7,431 bases of DNA from a bacterium. GTDB taxonomy: Bacteria > Krumholzibacteriota > Krumholzibacteriia > Krumholzibacteriales > WJIX01. Shown here piece after piece: positions 6,710 through 7,431 of this stretch. The DNA is taken from assembly GCA_021160845.1 (NCBI GenBank), contig JAGHBT010000051.1:1-7431 (forward strand), given 5' to 3'. Each line of letters opens with the position of its first letter. Position 1 is the first letter of the stretch. Both the position numbers and the translations under genes were made by a program. The notes under the pieces are model-generated. The model made no database searches. It was not told the origin of the DNA and saw nothing but the letters and a program-made list of their open reading frames with translations.

Positions 6710-7072
6710 ATGTTTAAAAATATGATAATGATAATAATTACAGTAATTTTAAATACGACCGGTCAATTCATGATAAAGGCGGGTGTTAATAAAATAGGAA
6801 AAATTGATTTTAGTAATCTTTTCGCTTCGTTAGTCGAAGCTGCTACAAATGGATTTGTCATTGGGGGATTTTTTTCCTATGCTCTTAGCGCTATAATGTG
6901 GATTGTGCTTCTTTCCAGGACACAATTGAGTTGGGCATTCCCAATGGTAAGTTTATCTTACGTAATTACAGCATTGGTCGCTCCTATACTTTTAAACGAA
7001 ACATTTTCCTACATGAGGTTTGTTGGCATTCTGATTATTTGCCTAGGGGTCTTTTTTGTGAGCAGGACATAG
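6710..7072 (+). CDS. ArnE/ArnF-like four-helix carrier (EamA/SMR fold), probable polyprenyl-phosphate-sugar flippase subunit
   Basis: This 120-residue protein has four predicted membrane helices (about 3-22, 48-68, 74-94, 102-118), the size and layout of EmrE-like (SMR) and ArnE/ArnF proteins. Two patterns favour the Arn type. LNTTGQFMIKAG (14-25) matches the 'GQ..xK' region of ArnE, and Asn15 sits where EmrE-type drug pumps have their proton-coupling Glu14. AFPMVSLSYV (76-85) resembles the 'AYPMLSLNFV' of ArnE (family sequence from memory). NETFSYMRFVGIL (96-108) gives the usual acidic residue before helix 4. ArnE and ArnF act together to flip undecaprenyl-phosphate-aminoarabinose, so this protein may form a homodimer or have a partner outside the window. 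It follows the DPM1-like GT2 gene after 50 nt, which supports flipping of the lipid-linked sugar that enzyme makes. A small-molecule transporter is the alternative. Confidence 0.8.
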   Translation: MFKNMIMIIITVILNTTGQFMIKAGVNKIGKIDFSNLFASLVEAATNGFVIGGFFSYALSAIMWIVLLSRTQLSWAFPMVSLSYVITALVAPILLNETFSYMRFVGILIICLGVFFVSRT

Positions 7073-7106
7073 TGTTTTGCGGAGTTGCTTTTTTATTTAT
7101 TTAAGT

Positions 7107-7113
7107 GGAGGAG
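7107..7113 (+). promoter_or_regulatory. Ribosome binding site for the partial gene at the right edge
   Basis: GGAGGAG lies 9 nt before TTG 7123. It is the best Shine-Dalgarno match in the window and supports translation of the open frame that follows. Confidence 0.65.
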
Positions 7114-7122
7114 TACGCTGCT

Positions 7123-7431
7123 TTGAAGAATCAAACAGCGTTCCTTGTATTTAATTTAATAGTTGTTATTTTATCATTCCTGACCGGTATCAGGTTTGTA
7201 CCTGGCCCTGAGCTATTCGGGGTTATCCTTTCCTTCTATTCTCTTCTAATACTGCCCGCAATTCTCTTTTTTAGTCTTTCAAACTATACTTTTACATCTT
7301 CTTTAAGAACTATATGTGAATTATTTATCGTTAACCTGACCTATTTATTACTTCTCGTTTGCATGGGTTTTATCCCTGGAATAAGTTTTTTTATTATTTC
7401 CGCTACAGGAACTTTTATTAATATTCTTCTA
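7123..7431 (+). CDS. Polytopic membrane protein, N-terminal part (cut by right edge)
   Basis: From TTG 7123 the frame stays open for 103 codons to the window edge, and it follows a strong ribosome site. The N-terminus (M)KNQTAFLVFN is short and basic, then come about four close-packed membrane helices (residues 6-24, 31-52, 63-82 and 86-103). RFVPGPELFG (24-33) joins the first two. No acidic motif typical of the first periplasmic loop of ArnT/GT39 enzymes is seen in this part, although some membrane glycosyltransferases place it after several opening helices. The gene lies 50 nt after the ArnE-like carrier and is co-directional with the GT2 gene, so a membrane glycosyltransferase (GT-C) using the flipped lipid-linked sugar is the natural guess. 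A polymerase or another transporter is also possible. That a gene is here is well supported; its function is an inference from context only. Confidence 0.7.
   Translation, partial: MKNQTAFLVFNLIVVILSFLTGIRFVPGPELFGVILSFYSLLILPAILFFSLSNYTFTSSLRTICELFIVNLTYLLLLVCMGFIPGISFFIISATGTFINILL

Noticed and set aside
7061..7094. Possible terminator (short AGCA/TGCT pairing followed by T6) after the small carrier gene
   Set aside because: The stem is only about 4 bp and begins inside the coding region; the next gene follows within 50 nt with a strong ribosome site.
6898..7104. 68-codon + strand open frame overlapping the end of the carrier gene
   Set aside because: It is an out-of-frame shadow of the four-helix carrier, has no ribosome site, and its protein resembles nothing known to me.

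Overview
The window is one co-directional block of nine genes on the + strand of an AT-rich (by eye, not counted) bacterial genome. The block looks like part of an exopolysaccharide or other surface-glycan biosynthesis operon. Gaps between genes are 3 to 50 nt and no gap looks like an operon boundary. Arg codons AGA/AGG and Ile codon ATA are common, and several genes start with TTG or GTG. Together with a separate Wzz-type chain-length protein, a stand-alone BY-kinase-like ATPase and an ExeA/XrtA-locus-type AAA ATPase, this suggests a diderm bacterium, perhaps a Desulfobacterota-like or candidate-phylum lineage. The sequence does not fix the taxon.

Layout. Positions 1-2073 are the export-control part: the C-terminal end of a Wzz/GNVR-type protein (cut by the left edge), an ExeA/GspA-like AAA ATPase, and a CpsD/CapB-like P-loop protein with a degenerate Walker A' motif. 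Positions 2077-4460 hold an unusual pair: a polymerase-beta-fold nucleotidyltransferase and a predicted cytosolic alkaline-phosphatase-superfamily phosphodiesterase. Positions 4464-5969 encode a Wzx-type flippase. Positions 5982-7431 look like a polyprenyl-phosphate-sugar module: a soluble DPM1-like GT2 glycosyltransferase, an ArnE/ArnF-like four-helix carrier, and the start of a polytopic membrane protein cut by the right edge. That last gene opens with TTG behind a strong ribosome binding site.

How the genes may work together (inference). The GT2 enzyme would load a sugar onto a polyprenyl phosphate inside the cell, the small carrier would flip it, and the truncated membrane protein could be the enzyme that uses it outside. 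Wzx would flip the main lipid-linked repeat unit, and Wzz with the two ATPases would set chain length and export. The nucleotidyltransferase/phosphodiesterase pair has no standard role in such loci and is the most interesting part of the window. No initiating phosphoglycosyltransferase, Wzy polymerase, outer-membrane Wza, exosortase or PEP-CTERM protein is visible, so the locus must extend beyond both edges if it is complete. No RNA genes, CRISPR arrays, insertion sequences or convincing terminators were seen.
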